Below, piece after piece: positions 14,495-23,059 of a stretch of DNA of 64,000 nt. A program made the position numbers and the translations under genes. Position 1 is the first letter of the stretch. The number at the start of each line of letters is the position of its first letter. Under the pieces are notes generated by a model, which saw nothing but the letters and a program-made list of their open reading frames with translations, was not told where the DNA came from and did not search any database. Source of the DNA: Actinomycetota bacterium (GTDB lineage Bacteria; Actinomycetota; Nitriliruptoria; Nitriliruptorales; JAHWKO01); the NCBI GenBank assembly GCA_019347675.1, contig JAHWKW010000009.1, forward strand, positions 1 through 64,000. The letters run 5' to 3'.

Positions 14495-15475
14495 CTACCC
14501 TCGCCGGCTGGCCCGACGTGCGAGTTCTGCGACGACCTCTCGGCGCAGACGCCGCAGCTCCGCACGCGCCGTGTCGCGACACTCGGCGGCCTGCTCACGC
14601 GCCTGCGGCTCCAAGCAGCGATCCAGCGCCGCGTGCAGCCTGTCCTCGTCCGCTTCGTCCGCGGTCAGCACCAGCGGCCAGCCCAGCGCCTGGGCCTGTC
14701 GACGGACCTTCGCTCCGCCCACCACCGGGTCGATCGCGACCGCCGGGACACCGTGCTTGAGCGCCAGCACCAGACCGTGCAAGCGGGTCGAGACGACGGC
14801 GTCCATCCGCCGCAGCAGCGAGGCGAGCTCCGCTGAGCTGCGCACATCCGGTGCGATCGGACTCAGTGCGGGATCGACGCGCGTGTCCAGCGCGATCGCG
14901 GCGCAGCCCCGGTCGCCGAGGACCGCGAGGATCCGATCGTGGACCTCGTCGAGGCGGTCGTGGCCGTACTCTGGCTGGGCGTGGGCGCGGACGACGGCGA
15001 CCGCGGGGACCTCAGCCACCTCCGGGCCGAGGCTGAGGTCGGGGCGGCAGGTGGTGTCGCTGTCGCGTTCCCACAGCAGATCGAACCTCGCTGCGACGTC
15101 CGGGTCGACCAGCGACAGGTTCAACCCCACGAGCGTGCACCGCTCGAACCGGTCCAGGAGCCGGTCGAGCTGCGTCCCGCCGGCCGGACCGCACACGAAC
15201 GCGACCACCGCGTACCGAGCCGGATCCTGCTCGTCCCAGGTCACGCCGCCGGCGAAAGCCGGACTCAGGGCGACGTCGCAGCGGTAGCCGGCCTCCTCCA
15301 GCCACCGGCGGGCCTCCTCGCCGGCGAGGAGGTCGCCTGCGGTGGCCTCACCGGCGACGAAGCTGAACCAGCCCGCCACGAGGGCGCGCGGCTCGCCGTC
15401 CACCGGCCGCGACGAGGCCACCAGCGGTTCATGCAGGGTCACACCGCCTCGGGGTGGAGCTCCACGGTCGGTCAT
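14495..15475 (-). CDS. Polysaccharide pyruvyl transferase family protein
   Basis: This 326-residue protein belongs to the family that transfers pyruvate ketals from phosphoenolpyruvate to sugars of exported polysaccharides. The best marker is the carboxyl block 'MDAVVSTRLHGLVLALKHG' followed by VPAVAIDP, shared by CsaB/WcaK-type enzymes. There is no membrane segment or signal. Its ATG overlaps the SDR stop (ATGA), making it the last of nine coupled genes in the heptose operon. It would add an acidic ketal to the glycan made here. Substrate not determinable from sequence. Confidence 0.75.
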   Translation of the reverse strand: MTDRGAPPRGGVTLHEPLVASSRPVDGEPRALVAGWFSFVAGEATAGDLLAGEEARRWLEEAGYRCDVALSPAFAGGVTWDEQDPARYAVVAFVCGPAGGTQLDRLLDRFERCTLVGLNLSLVDPDVAARFDLLWERDSDTTCRPDLSLGPEVAEVPAVAVVRAHAQPEYGHDRLDEVHDRILAVLGDRGCAAIALDTRVDPALSPIAPDVRSSAELASLLRRMDAVVSTRLHGLVLALKHGVPAVAIDPVVGGAKVRRQAQALGWPLVLTADEADEDRLHAALDRCLEPQAREQAAECRDTARAELRRLRREVVAELARRASRRG

Positions 15476-16173
15476 GGCCAGGACGGCTCGACCGACGGCG
15501 TCACCACCAGCTCGCGCAGTTCACACCCTGCGGGCTGGCGGAGCGCGAACAGCACCGTGGCGGCCACGTCGGCCGGGTGGTTGAGCATCTGCTCGGGCGC
15601 GGGGCGGAACTGATCGGGGCGGCCGTCGAAGAAGGCGGTGTCCATCCCACCGGGAACCAGCAGCGTCACGCCGACCTGCCCGGCGAGCTCGAGCATCAAC
15701 GCCCGGGTCATCCCCACGATCCCGAACTTGCTGGCGCAGTAGGCCGACGCCGCCGGCAGGGCACGCAGCCCCAGCGTCGATGCGACCGTGACGATCCGGC
15801 CGCCGCGCTCACGCAGCGACGGGAGCGCCCCGCGGATCACCGCGGCGGTCCCCAGCAGGTTGACCGTCACGATGCGTTCCCACGTGTCGCGGTCGACGTC
15901 GGCGAAGTCGCGTGGCACGTCGACCGCCGCACACGTCACGACCCCGTCCAGGCCGCCGTGGCGTCCGGCGAGGTCACGCACCGCCTGTTCGGCGCGCCGG
16001 GTGTCGGCCAGGTCGATCCGTTGGAAGGGATGCGCCGTTGCGGGCTCGTTGATGTCCACCACGATCGGCGTCCCACCGGCCTCAGCGACCGCGTCGGCGA
16101 CCGCAGCGCCGAGTCCCGACGCCCCGCCCGTGACCAGGACCGTCCCGACAGGTGCGCCAGTGCGGTCACTCAC
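15472..16173 (-). CDS. Short-chain dehydrogenase/reductase
   Basis: This is a 233-residue classical SDR with the dinucleotide motif TGGASGLG (residues 14-21), VTVNLLGTAAV, catalytic Ser in TVASTLG and the active-site YCASK. The GTG start overlaps the hldE end by 8 bp and has GAGGAGG upstream. In this operon it probably modifies a sugar or sugar nucleotide by oxidation, reduction or epimerisation. It is not an HldD-type epimerase, because it is too short and is of the classical rather than the extended class. Its substrate is unknown. Confidence 0.85.
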   Translation of the reverse strand: MSDRTGAPVGTVLVTGGASGLGAAVADAVAEAGGTPIVVDINEPATAHPFQRIDLADTRRAEQAVRDLAGRHGGLDGVVTCAAVDVPRDFADVDRDTWERIVTVNLLGTAAVIRGALPSLRERGGRIVTVASTLGLRALPAASAYCASKFGIVGMTRALMLELAGQVGVTLLVPGGMDTAFFDGRPDQFRPAPEQMLNHPADVAATVLFALRQPAGCELRELVVTPSVEPSWP

Positions 16174-17542
16174 CGTTGCGGACCTCCTCGACCAGGCGGC
16201 TGGTGGATCGGCCGCGCAGATACGGGAGCACGACCGCTTGGCCGCCCCACCGCTCGACGACGCGAGCCTCGGGGAGGTCGGTGGTGGCGTAATCCGCGCC
16301 TTTGGCCCAGATGTCGGGCCGGAGCCGCTCGAGGACGGCCTCAGGCGTGTCCTCGTCGAAGACCGCGACGGCGTCCACGCAGCCCAGCGCCAGCAGCAAC
16401 GCCTCGCGGTCGTCGGCAGGCATCACCGGCCGCCCCGGCCCTTTGAGCCGCCTGACCGACGCATCCGAGTTGATGCACACGACCAGGCAGTCGCCCAGCG
16501 AGCGGGCACCTTCCAGGGTGGCCACGTGACCGGCGTGCAGCAGGTCGAAGCAGCCGCCGGTCGCCACCACGCTCCCGCCGGAGGCGCGGACCTCGTCGAC
16601 GAGCGCTCGGGCGTCGCGCGGACGGCGCCGGCCGGGCAGCCGCGGCTCGGTGTGGACGGTGGCTGCCCCGCCGGCGGCGACGAAGACGGTCGATGCGTTC
16701 GCCGCGTCCACCACCGCCTCGGATGGCACCGCTCCGTCCGCGAGGCGACTGGCCACGGTCACCGCGAACCGGTCGCCTGCCCCACACGGATCTCCCCCGT
16801 CCACCGCCGGCACCGGCACGGTCAGCGGGTGGGCCTCTCCGTCGACGAACAGTGCGCCGCGCCGGCCGAGCGTGACCGCCAACCCAGCGACCTGCCAGCG
16901 GGCGATCAGCGTCCGCGCCGCCGTGGTGATGCTGTGCAGGTCATCACCGCCGAGGCCGCCGCAGAACCGGCCGACCTCGTCGCGGTTGGGGGTGGCGACG
17001 CGGACGCCCGCGACCGGGACGCCCCCGCGAGGGTGTGGATCCCACACCACCGGGATGGCACGGGCGCCCTGGAGGACCGCGTCGCGGACGCTGTCGACGG
17101 CAGTGACGCCACGGCCGTAGTCGGAGACGAGGATGGCTGCGGCGCCGGCGAGGGCATCGGCGGCGGCCGGCGTCAGGTCCCCGACCCTCCCCGGCCGGCG
17201 ACCGCCGCGGTCGAGACGGATCAGCGGCCGCCCGCCTGGCGCGATCCGGACCTTCTCCGGGGTCGGGGCATCGGTGCCGAGGTCGACCGTGTGGACGCCG
17301 GCCCGTTGCAGGAGATCGTCGAGTTCCCGGGCGGCATCGTCGTCGGCGAACGCCGTGATCAGGATCACGTCGCGGCCGTCACGAGCGGCCAGCACCGCCG
17401 CGAGACCGGCTCCGCCCGGACGGCTGATCACCGCGTCCTGGTCGACGACCGGGACCGGAGCGTCGGGGGCCACCCGCTCCACCGACCCGTCGACGTCGCG
17501 GTCGAGGAGGCTGTCACCGATGATCACCAACGGTGCCGTCAC
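16166..17542 (-). CDS. hldE: Bifunctional heptose-7-phosphate kinase / heptose-1-phosphate adenylyltransferase
   Basis: This 458-residue two-domain enzyme fits HldE. Residues 1 to about 315 form a PfkB/ribokinase fold with the GDSLLD start and the catalytic anion-hole motif CGAGDRF. Residues about 325-458 are a nucleotidyltransferase with GGCFDLLHAGH (HxGH) and 'KGADYATTDLPEARVVERWGG'. In the known pathway it phosphorylates D-glycero-D-manno-heptose 7-phosphate at C1 and, after GmhB, adds AMP to give ADP-heptose. It starts at a GTG overlapping the gmhA stop. Its neighbours gmhA and the GmhB-like domain complete the pathway, which strengthens the call. Confidence 0.9.
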   Translation of the reverse strand: MTAPLVIIGDSLLDRDVDGSVERVAPDAPVPVVDQDAVISRPGGAGLAAVLAARDGRDVILITAFADDDAARELDDLLQRAGVHTVDLGTDAPTPEKVRIAPGGRPLIRLDRGGRRPGRVGDLTPAAADALAGAAAILVSDYGRGVTAVDSVRDAVLQGARAIPVVWDPHPRGGVPVAGVRVATPNRDEVGRFCGGLGGDDLHSITTAARTLIARWQVAGLAVTLGRRGALFVDGEAHPLTVPVPAVDGGDPCGAGDRFAVTVASRLADGAVPSEAVVDAANASTVFVAAGGAATVHTEPRLPGRRRPRDARALVDEVRASGGSVVATGGCFDLLHAGHVATLEGARSLGDCLVVCINSDASVRRLKGPGRPVMPADDREALLLALGCVDAVAVFDEDTPEAVLERLRPDIWAKGADYATTDLPEARVVERWGGQAVVLPYLRGRSTSRLVEEVRNGE

Positions 17543-18177
17543 GACAGGGCTCCGGTCGGCGCGGCCTCTGGCAGATCCAGGTGGTCCTCGGCCGGTTGCG
17601 ACGCTCCCACCGCGATGTCCACCTCAGCGCAGATCAGGTGCAGCATCACCAGGTGAACCTCTTGCACGGTGGCGACGGCTGCCGTCGGGACCGCGATCGT
17701 CTCGTGACACAACTGGGCCACAGGGTTGGGGAGCATGCCGGTCAGTCCCCAGGTGACCAAACCCTGACGCCGTGCCGCTTCGACCGCGCGGATGACGTTG
17801 GGGCTGCGCCCGGACGTGCTCAACGCCATCAGGACGTCGCCGGGACGGCCGTGGGCGCCGACCTGCCGTGCGAAGACATGGTCGTAGCCGTAGTCGTTGG
17901 TGACCGCCGTGACGCTGGAGGTTTCCGCGTGCAGCGCCAGCGCGCTGAAGGGACGTCGTTCGTCGCGGTAGCGGCCGACCAGTTCGGAGGTGAGGTGCTG
18001 GGCTTGGGCTGCGCTGCCCCCGTTCCCGCACACCAGCACGCGCCCTCCCTGGGTCAGGACCCGGGCGAGTTCGTGTCCCCAGCGCTGGATCGTCGACAGG
18101 TCGGGCATGACGTCGGTGAGCGCATCGATGAGGGCGTCGACGTGCGCCCGTCCGTGCGGCAGCGGTCGGTCAGCCAT
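17539..18177 (-). CDS. gmhA: Sedoheptulose-7-phosphate isomerase
   Basis: This 212-residue SIS-domain enzyme converts sedoheptulose 7-phosphate to heptose 7-phosphate, the first committed step of the heptose pathway. Markers are CGNGGSAAQAQHLTSELVG, the LSTSGRSPN phosphate loop and NDYGYDHVFARQV, typical of GmhA rather than general SIS proteins. The ATG at 18175-18177 has GGAGGTG just upstream. It overlaps the end of the glycosyltransferase by 8 bp. The stop overlaps the hldE start (GTGA). Confidence 0.9.
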   Translation of the reverse strand: MADRPLPHGRAHVDALIDALTDVMPDLSTIQRWGHELARVLTQGGRVLVCGNGGSAAQAQHLTSELVGRYRDERRPFSALALHAETSSVTAVTNDYGYDHVFARQVGAHGRPGDVLMALSTSGRSPNVIRAVEAARRQGLVTWGLTGMLPNPVAQLCHETIAVPTAAVATVQEVHLVMLHLICAEVDIAVGASQPAEDHLDLPEAAPTGALS

Positions 18178-19390
18178 GGGACACCTCCTCGGCGAGGCGA
18201 CGGTCACGGTCAGCGACCGCTCGGTACACGCTCAGCGTGGCGTCGGCGATGCGATCCCAGCTGTAGTGAACACGGGCCCGGACCACCCCCGCCTGGCCCA
18301 TCGTGTGGCGCCGGCCGGGGTCGTCGAGCAGTGCGCGCACCGCGTCCGCGATCGCGTCGGGGTCCTTCGGCGGCACGTGCAGTCCGGTCACGCCGTCGCG
18401 GATGGTGTCGATCATGCCGCCGACCGCGGTCGCGACGACGGGGACCCCGCAGGCCATCGCCTCGACCGGGACGATCCCGAACGGCTCGTACCACGGTGTG
18501 CTGACCACCGCGTCGGCGGAACGCATCAGTGGCGGGACATCGTGCCGTTCGAGCCGGCCGAGGAAGGCGACCCGGTCGCGGACGCTGGCGTCGGCGGCGA
18601 CGGCGCGGAGGCGGGCGATCTCCGGATCGCGGTCGAGATCCTCACGGCGCGGCCCTCCGGCCACCAGCAGCTCGGTGTGCGGCAGGGTGGCCAGCGCGCG
18701 GATCACGTCGTCGATGCCCTTGCGTGGGACCAGGCGGCTGACGATGACCAGCCGGTGCCAACCATCGCGCCGTGGCCTGACGCGACCGTCGGGACGGAAC
18801 AGGCGCAGGTTGACGCCGCACGGCACGATCGTGATCCGCTCGATCTCGCCGCCCAGGCGCCGCAGCTCGAAGACCTCGTCGGTGCAGGTGGCGATCACAT
18901 GGTCGACGCTGGCGACGAGGCACCGCTCGACCGGGAAGCGGTCGGCAGGGCTGGTGTCCATCTCGCCCTGGTGCCGGCGCTTGACCAGGCCGAGGGCGTG
19001 GAACGTCTGCACGACCGGAGCGCCGATCGGGGTGGCGCCGAGCACCGAGGCGTACCCGGACAGCCAGAAGTTGGCGTGGACCACGTCGGGGCGCCACCGC
19101 GTCCACGCCCGTTCCAGCTCCGCGGCGAACTGCTCCATGAACGGGAACTGCTCGTCCTTGGAGATCGGGCGTGCGGGGCCGGCGTCGACGTGCTCGACGG
19201 TCACGCCGTTGTGGAAGGGCACCCGTCGGGGGACGCCGGGATCCTGCCGGCGGGTGTAGACGGTGACCTCCGTCCCGCGGGCGGACAGCGCCTTGGACAA
19301 CGCCGCGACGTGCACGTTCTGGCCGCCCGCATCAACGCCGCCCAAGACGACCATCGGGCTGGCGTGGTTGGACACCAACGCGATCCTCAC
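18170..19390 (-). CDS. Glycosyltransferase family 4
   Basis: This 406-residue GT-B retaining glycosyltransferase has an amino domain opening VRIALVSNHASPM and carrying GGQNVHV. The carboxyl domain has VIVSRLVPRKGIDDVI, 'STPWYEPFGIVPVEAMACG' (the E-x7-E nucleotide-sugar motif) and VVATAVGG. It is close in style to MshA and sucrose-phosphate-synthase-like enzymes. It probably adds a hexose or heptose to a glycan acceptor on the cytoplasmic side. GTG start overlaps the preceding stop. Third transferase in the heptose operon. The donor sugar cannot be read from the sequence. Confidence 0.85.
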   Translation of the reverse strand: MRIALVSNHASPMVVLGGVDAGGQNVHVAALSKALSARGTEVTVYTRRQDPGVPRRVPFHNGVTVEHVDAGPARPISKDEQFPFMEQFAAELERAWTRWRPDVVHANFWLSGYASVLGATPIGAPVVQTFHALGLVKRRHQGEMDTSPADRFPVERCLVASVDHVIATCTDEVFELRRLGGEIERITIVPCGVNLRLFRPDGRVRPRRDGWHRLVIVSRLVPRKGIDDVIRALATLPHTELLVAGGPRREDLDRDPEIARLRAVAADASVRDRVAFLGRLERHDVPPLMRSADAVVSTPWYEPFGIVPVEAMACGVPVVATAVGGMIDTIRDGVTGLHVPPKDPDAIADAVRALLDDPGRRHTMGQAGVVRARVHYSWDRIADATLSVYRAVADRDRRLAEEVSHG

Positions 19391-20358
19391 CGCGTCACCT
19401 CCTCCAGGACCCGGTCCCACCCCGCCAGGAAGCGTCGCAACCCGTAGCGCTCGAGGGCTGCGTCGCGGGCGGCTTTGCCGCGTCGGCGGGCTTCCTCGGG
19501 ATCCGCGATCAGGCGTATGACCCCGTCGATCAGCGTGTCGACCCGTGTCGTGACCACACCGGCTTCGGGGGGCACCGCCTCGACGACTTCCGTGGTGGCC
19601 AGCGCCGCCACGGGCATCCCCAGGTGCATCGCCTCCAGCAACGTCAACCCGAGCGAGGTCCACCGCACCGGGTGGACGTAGACGCGGCGGCGCCGGAGCT
19701 CCTCGTGGAGGCGTTCCTGTGGGACGTCCTCGAACGAACGCAGCGCATGCAGCCCGTCGCGGGCGGGCGCGTCGAGTCCGGCGACGCCGATCCCGAACAG
19801 GTCGACCGGGGCGGCCGTGCGCAGACGGTCGAGGAGATCGGTGCCGGTGACCCGGGCGCGGCGGACCGGCTCGTTGATCGCCACTCCCGCGTGCGCGACG
19901 TCGCCGATGTAGCGCTCTCCCGGGTCGACGATGCCGTGCTCGACGACCGTCGTCGACGCCGAGCCGCAATCCCAGAACAGGTCGTTGAAGTGGGTGACGT
20001 GCACGACCACGAGGTCGTCGCGATCCGCAGCAGGGTGGCGCATCCGGTTGATCCGTCCCTGCGGGGCGCTGTGCTCGAGGTACACCGCCGGGACGTCACG
20101 GCCGGGGCGGCGACCGCCGAGCCAGCGCTCCGCCAGGCCGTGCAGCTCCCGGGGGCGTTGGAGGATGACCACGTCGACCTCGGCGCCGGCGGCGTCGGCC
20201 GGGGTCACCTCGACGGCGTTGGGCGGCCACTGCCACGTGCGCGCCCGGCCGAGCCCGTCGGGTCCACGGTCGGGCAGGACGGGGATGAGGTAACGGTGGT
20301 CGCCCTGGACCAGCGACGTGGTGTACGAGCCGTGGATGTGCCAGCACAGGACGTTCAT
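19387..20358 (-). CDS. Glycosyltransferase (GT-B fold, family 4-like)
   Basis: This 323-residue protein has a short amino domain (MNVLCWHIHGSYTTSL). Its carboxyl half ends in the transferase block VRWTSLGLTLLEAMHLGMP, where the Glu of LEAMHLG corresponds to the donor-binding acid. No membrane helix. Proteins of this kind occur next to GT9 and carbamoyltransferase genes in actinobacterial glycan loci. The ATG at 20356-20358 overlaps the GT9 stop, and its own stop overlaps the next GT start (GTGA). It is more divergent than its neighbour, so the specific reaction is unknown. Confidence 0.75.
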   Translation of the reverse strand: MNVLCWHIHGSYTTSLVQGDHRYLIPVLPDRGPDGLGRARTWQWPPNAVEVTPADAAGAEVDVVILQRPRELHGLAERWLGGRRPGRDVPAVYLEHSAPQGRINRMRHPAADRDDLVVVHVTHFNDLFWDCGSASTTVVEHGIVDPGERYIGDVAHAGVAINEPVRRARVTGTDLLDRLRTAAPVDLFGIGVAGLDAPARDGLHALRSFEDVPQERLHEELRRRRVYVHPVRWTSLGLTLLEAMHLGMPVAALATTEVVEAVPPEAGVVTTRVDTLIDGVIRLIADPEEARRRGKAARDAALERYGLRRFLAGWDRVLEEVTR

Positions 20359-21524
20359 GGCCGTCCCGTCACGACCGGGTGCGCGGTGGCATCGGGGTCG
20401 GCGAGGACGCGACGCAGCGCGTCGATCACGTCGTCGATCGTGACAGTGCCGATGCACGGGTGGCCTGGCTGCGGGCAGACCGTGGCCCGGCAGCCCGCGC
20501 AGGCGATGGTCTGATCGCCGAGGATCTCGTGGCGGACCCCCCACGGCCGCCAGCGCACCGCCGGGACCGTGGGAGCGAACACCTCGACCACCGGTGTGCC
20601 GACCGCGGCGGCGAGGTGCGCTGGTCCGGTGTTGCCGGTCACGACGGCCGCAGCCTCGGCGAGGACCTCGGCGAAGGCCGCCAGGTCGGTCCTGGCGCCG
20701 AGGTCGGTGACGCCAAGCCGCGATCGCCCGCCGGCTGCGCCGGCGACCCGGTCAGCGCCCGCCCGCCCGCCGGCTGCGCCGGCGCCCCGGTCACCGCCCG
20801 CCCGCCCGCCGGCGATCCGGCGGGTCAGCTCCCGTTCCGCCGGACCGCCCGTGACCACCACCCGCCAGCCTTCGTCGAGGAGCGCGTCGACCAGGCCCTC
20901 GTGCCGTTGCGGCGCCCACGCCCGAGCCGGAACCGATGCTCCCGGGTGCACCACCACGTACCCGGGTTGGCCTGCGGGGTTCGCCCGCCGAGGGTGGCGA
21001 CGGCGGACCGCCAGCCGGCCGTCGTCGCCTGCAGTCAACCGGTACCCGAGCGTGGCGACGAGCGACAGGTTGCGTTCGACCTCGTGGATGTCGTCGTCGA
21101 CGCGGTGACGGACGTCGATGAGCGAACCGGGGAAGTCCTCGCTGATCGCTGCGATCGTGGCGACCCCCGCGAAGCGCAGGAGCAGCGCCAGCGGGAGCGC
21201 CGACTGGTGGAAGGAGGTGAAGATCGCCGCCTGTTCGACGCCCAGCGCCGCCACGCGATCGGCGAGGCCGAGCTCGGCGTCGCGCTCCACGGGCGGCCGG
21301 TCGTGGTCGATCCACGGCGCGCGGTGGACGACGACGTCGTCGACGCCGGGGAGGAGCTCGGCCGCGGCTCGACCGCGGGGCCCGCACAGAAACGTCACCC
21401 GCCCGGCGGTGGCGGCGACCGCGCGGACTGCCGGCCCGGTCAACAGGACGTCGCCGGCGTTGTCGAGCCGGGCGAGCAGCACGTGGGCGCCCGCCCGGGA
21501 CCGTGCAACGCGCGCCACGGTCAT
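20355..21524 (-). CDS. Glycosyltransferase family 9 (heptosyltransferase-like)
   Basis: This 389-residue protein resembles ADP-heptose:LPS heptosyltransferases (WaaC/WaaF/RfaF). It has an opening strand HVLLARLDNAGDVLLTGPAV, 'YVVVHPGASVPARAWAP' in the donor domain, VVTGNTGPAHLAAAVG and a Cys-containing tail. With hldE, gmhA and a GmhB domain alongside, an ADP-heptose donor is likely. Residues about 235-265 hold a tandem 13-residue Gly/Ala/Arg repeat that breaks an otherwise normal fold, probably a surface-loop expansion. ATG overlaps the preceding stop by four bases. Confidence 0.85.
   Translation of the reverse strand: MTVARVARSRAGAHVLLARLDNAGDVLLTGPAVRAVAATAGRVTFLCGPRGRAAAELLPGVDDVVVHRAPWIDHDRPPVERDAELGLADRVAALGVEQAAIFTSFHQSALPLALLLRFAGVATIAAISEDFPGSLIDVRHRVDDDIHEVERNLSLVATLGYRLTAGDDGRLAVRRRHPRRANPAGQPGYVVVHPGASVPARAWAPQRHEGLVDALLDEGWRVVVTGGPAERELTRRIAGGRAGGDRGAGAAGGRAGADRVAGAAGGRSRLGVTDLGARTDLAAFAEVLAEAAAVVTGNTGPAHLAAAVGTPVVEVFAPTVPAVRWRPWGVRHEILGDQTIACAGCRATVCPQPGHPCIGTVTIDDVIDALRRVLADPDATAHPVVTGRP
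20726..20814. repeat. 39-bp in-frame tandem repeat inside the GT9 gene
   Basis: The 20-bp word GCCCGCCGGCTGCGCCGGCG occurs at 20726-20745 and again at 20765-20784. A partial third copy begins at 20804, a period of 39 bp. On the minus strand this encodes 13-residue units (GGRAGGDRGAGAA, GGRAGADRVAGAA, GGRSR). Each unit contains GCCGGC-TGC-GCCGGC, a small palindrome. Since 39 is a multiple of three, copy number can change without a frameshift. Confidence 0.9.
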
Positions 21525-23059
21525 CGGTCCTCCGTGACGATCCGGTCGGCCACGACAGCCAGGTCGGCGGCGACCTCGGGGGACGCGAGCACCTCCTCGG
21601 GGCGGGTCGACGGGCGCGGCACCAAGATGCCGCGTGCACCGGCGGCCAACGCCGCGTCGACGTCGCTTTGGATGTCACCGACCACGGCGCAGGACGTCGG
21701 ATCGACGCCGAGGTCGGCGGCGGCCTTGGTGACCAGCCCCGGGGCAGGCTTGCGGCACTCGCAGCCGTCCTCGGGGCCGTGCGGGCAGACGAACCATCCG
21801 TCGAGCGGCCCCAGCAGCTCCTCGACCCGCTCGTTGACGGCGTCGACCTGCGCGCGGGCGAGCCGGCCGCGGGCGATCCCGCTCTGGTTCGTGACGACCG
21901 CGATCGCCAGCCCAGCGCCGCGGAACCGGTCCAGTGCGTCACGCACGCCCGGCAGCGGCCGGACCCGTGACGGGTCGCGGTTGTAGGGCACGTCCTCCAC
22001 GAGGGTCCCGTCGCGGTCGAGCAGCACCGCCTCGACCCGACGCTCGGTCGCCAATGGGCCGCCGGGCCGCCACAGCCCGGCGGCGGCGAGCCTGCGGGCG
22101 CGGATCAGTCCCCGCAGCCAGTGGTACGTCGCGACCACGGGGAGCACGACGCTCGTCGCCAGCATGGTGGCGAGCTCGTCCCGGTCGCGTGGACCGGGGC
22201 GGATCCGCCGCCAGGCGAACTCGGCCGTCAGCCCCAGCCACGCGGCCGCGGCGATCGCCGCGGCCCGCGGGCGGTGCGACATCGCCGCCAGCACCGCACC
22301 ACCGCCGGCCGCGGTCGTGGCGAGGTGCAGCGGGCGTCGCCCCGACGCCACTCCCGCCCGGTGGCGCCAGCGGTGGCCGTGCAGCGCGCGCATCAGCGCG
22401 TCGTCGGCGTTCCCGGCTTGCTTGCGCACGCTGACCCACGCGTCCGCCGGCGGGACCGGGTGGTCCACCACCCGCTGCCCCTGGACGATCCGGTAGCCGG
22501 CAGCGGTCACACGCAAACCGAGCTCCACGTCCTCGCGGTAGGCGCGCGGGAAGCGCTCGTCGAACCCGCCGACCCGCTCGAGGACGTCGCGGCGGTAGGC
22601 CATGTCCGCCGTCACCCACCGCGCCTCCGCCAGCCCCGCGACGTTGCGCTCCCAGTCGGTGGGAGCCCCATCCGGTGCGAGCGGCACACGGATACGGCCC
22701 TGGACTCCTGCGACGTCGCGGCCTGCGCCGGTCAGATCAGCCGCCAGGCGTTCCAGCCACGCGGCGGTCGGCCGGACGTCATCGTCGAGGAAAGCCACCC
22801 ACGGTGCGCTGGACGCCCGCCACCCGAGGTTGCGGGCCGTCGCCGGACCGGACGCGGGACACGGCAGCACCCGGACCAGGTCCGCGATGCCGGGCGGCGG
22901 CCGGGTCGCCAGCAGCGGGTCGCTGCGGTCGTCACGATCGTCGACCAGCACGATCCGCTGGGGTCGCGGACCGTCGCCGTGGTCCAGGGCCTGCAGCAGT
23001 CGATGCAACGACGGCCGTCCGACCGTCGGGACGACGATGTCGAACGCGACCGCCTGCAT
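21521..23059 (-). CDS. Fusion of a family 2 glycosyltransferase and a GmhB-like heptose-bisphosphate phosphatase
   Basis: This encodes 512 residues. The first ~250 are a GT2 (GT-A) domain with DIVVPTVGRP, the metal motif FLDDDVRP (about 90-97) and YREDVELGLR. Two hydrophobic segments lie at about 250-325. From about residue 340 comes a HAD-IIIA phosphatase: VEAVLLDRDGTLVED, VVTNQSGIARG, the zinc ligands CPHGPEDGCECRKP and VGDIQSDVDAA, all typical of GmhB. GmhB removes the C7 phosphate of heptose 1,7-bisphosphate between the two HldE reactions. The ATG (23057-23059) shares one base with the upstream stop. No internal stop or shift separates the halves. Confidence 0.85.
   Translation of the reverse strand: MQAVAFDIVVPTVGRPSLHRLLQALDHGDGPRPQRIVLVDDRDDRSDPLLATRPPPGIADLVRVLPCPASGPATARNLGWRASSAPWVAFLDDDVRPTAAWLERLAADLTGAGRDVAGVQGRIRVPLAPDGAPTDWERNVAGLAEARWVTADMAYRRDVLERVGGFDERFPRAYREDVELGLRVTAAGYRIVQGQRVVDHPVPPADAWVSVRKQAGNADDALMRALHGHRWRHRAGVASGRRPLHLATTAAGGGAVLAAMSHRPRAAAIAAAAWLGLTAEFAWRRIRPGPRDRDELATMLATSVVLPVVATYHWLRGLIRARRLAAAGLWRPGGPLATERRVEAVLLDRDGTLVEDVPYNRDPSRVRPLPGVRDALDRFRGAGLAIAVVTNQSGIARGRLARAQVDAVNERVEELLGPLDGWFVCPHGPEDGCECRKPAPGLVTKAAADLGVDPTSCAVVGDIQSDVDAALAAGARGILVPRPSTRPEEVLASPEVAADLAVVADRIVTEDR

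Noticed and set aside
15472-16173. SDR as HldD, the ADP-heptose epimerase
   Set aside because: HldD is an extended SDR of about 310 residues. This is a 233-residue classical SDR with GGASGLG and YCASK, so the epimerase is not identified here.
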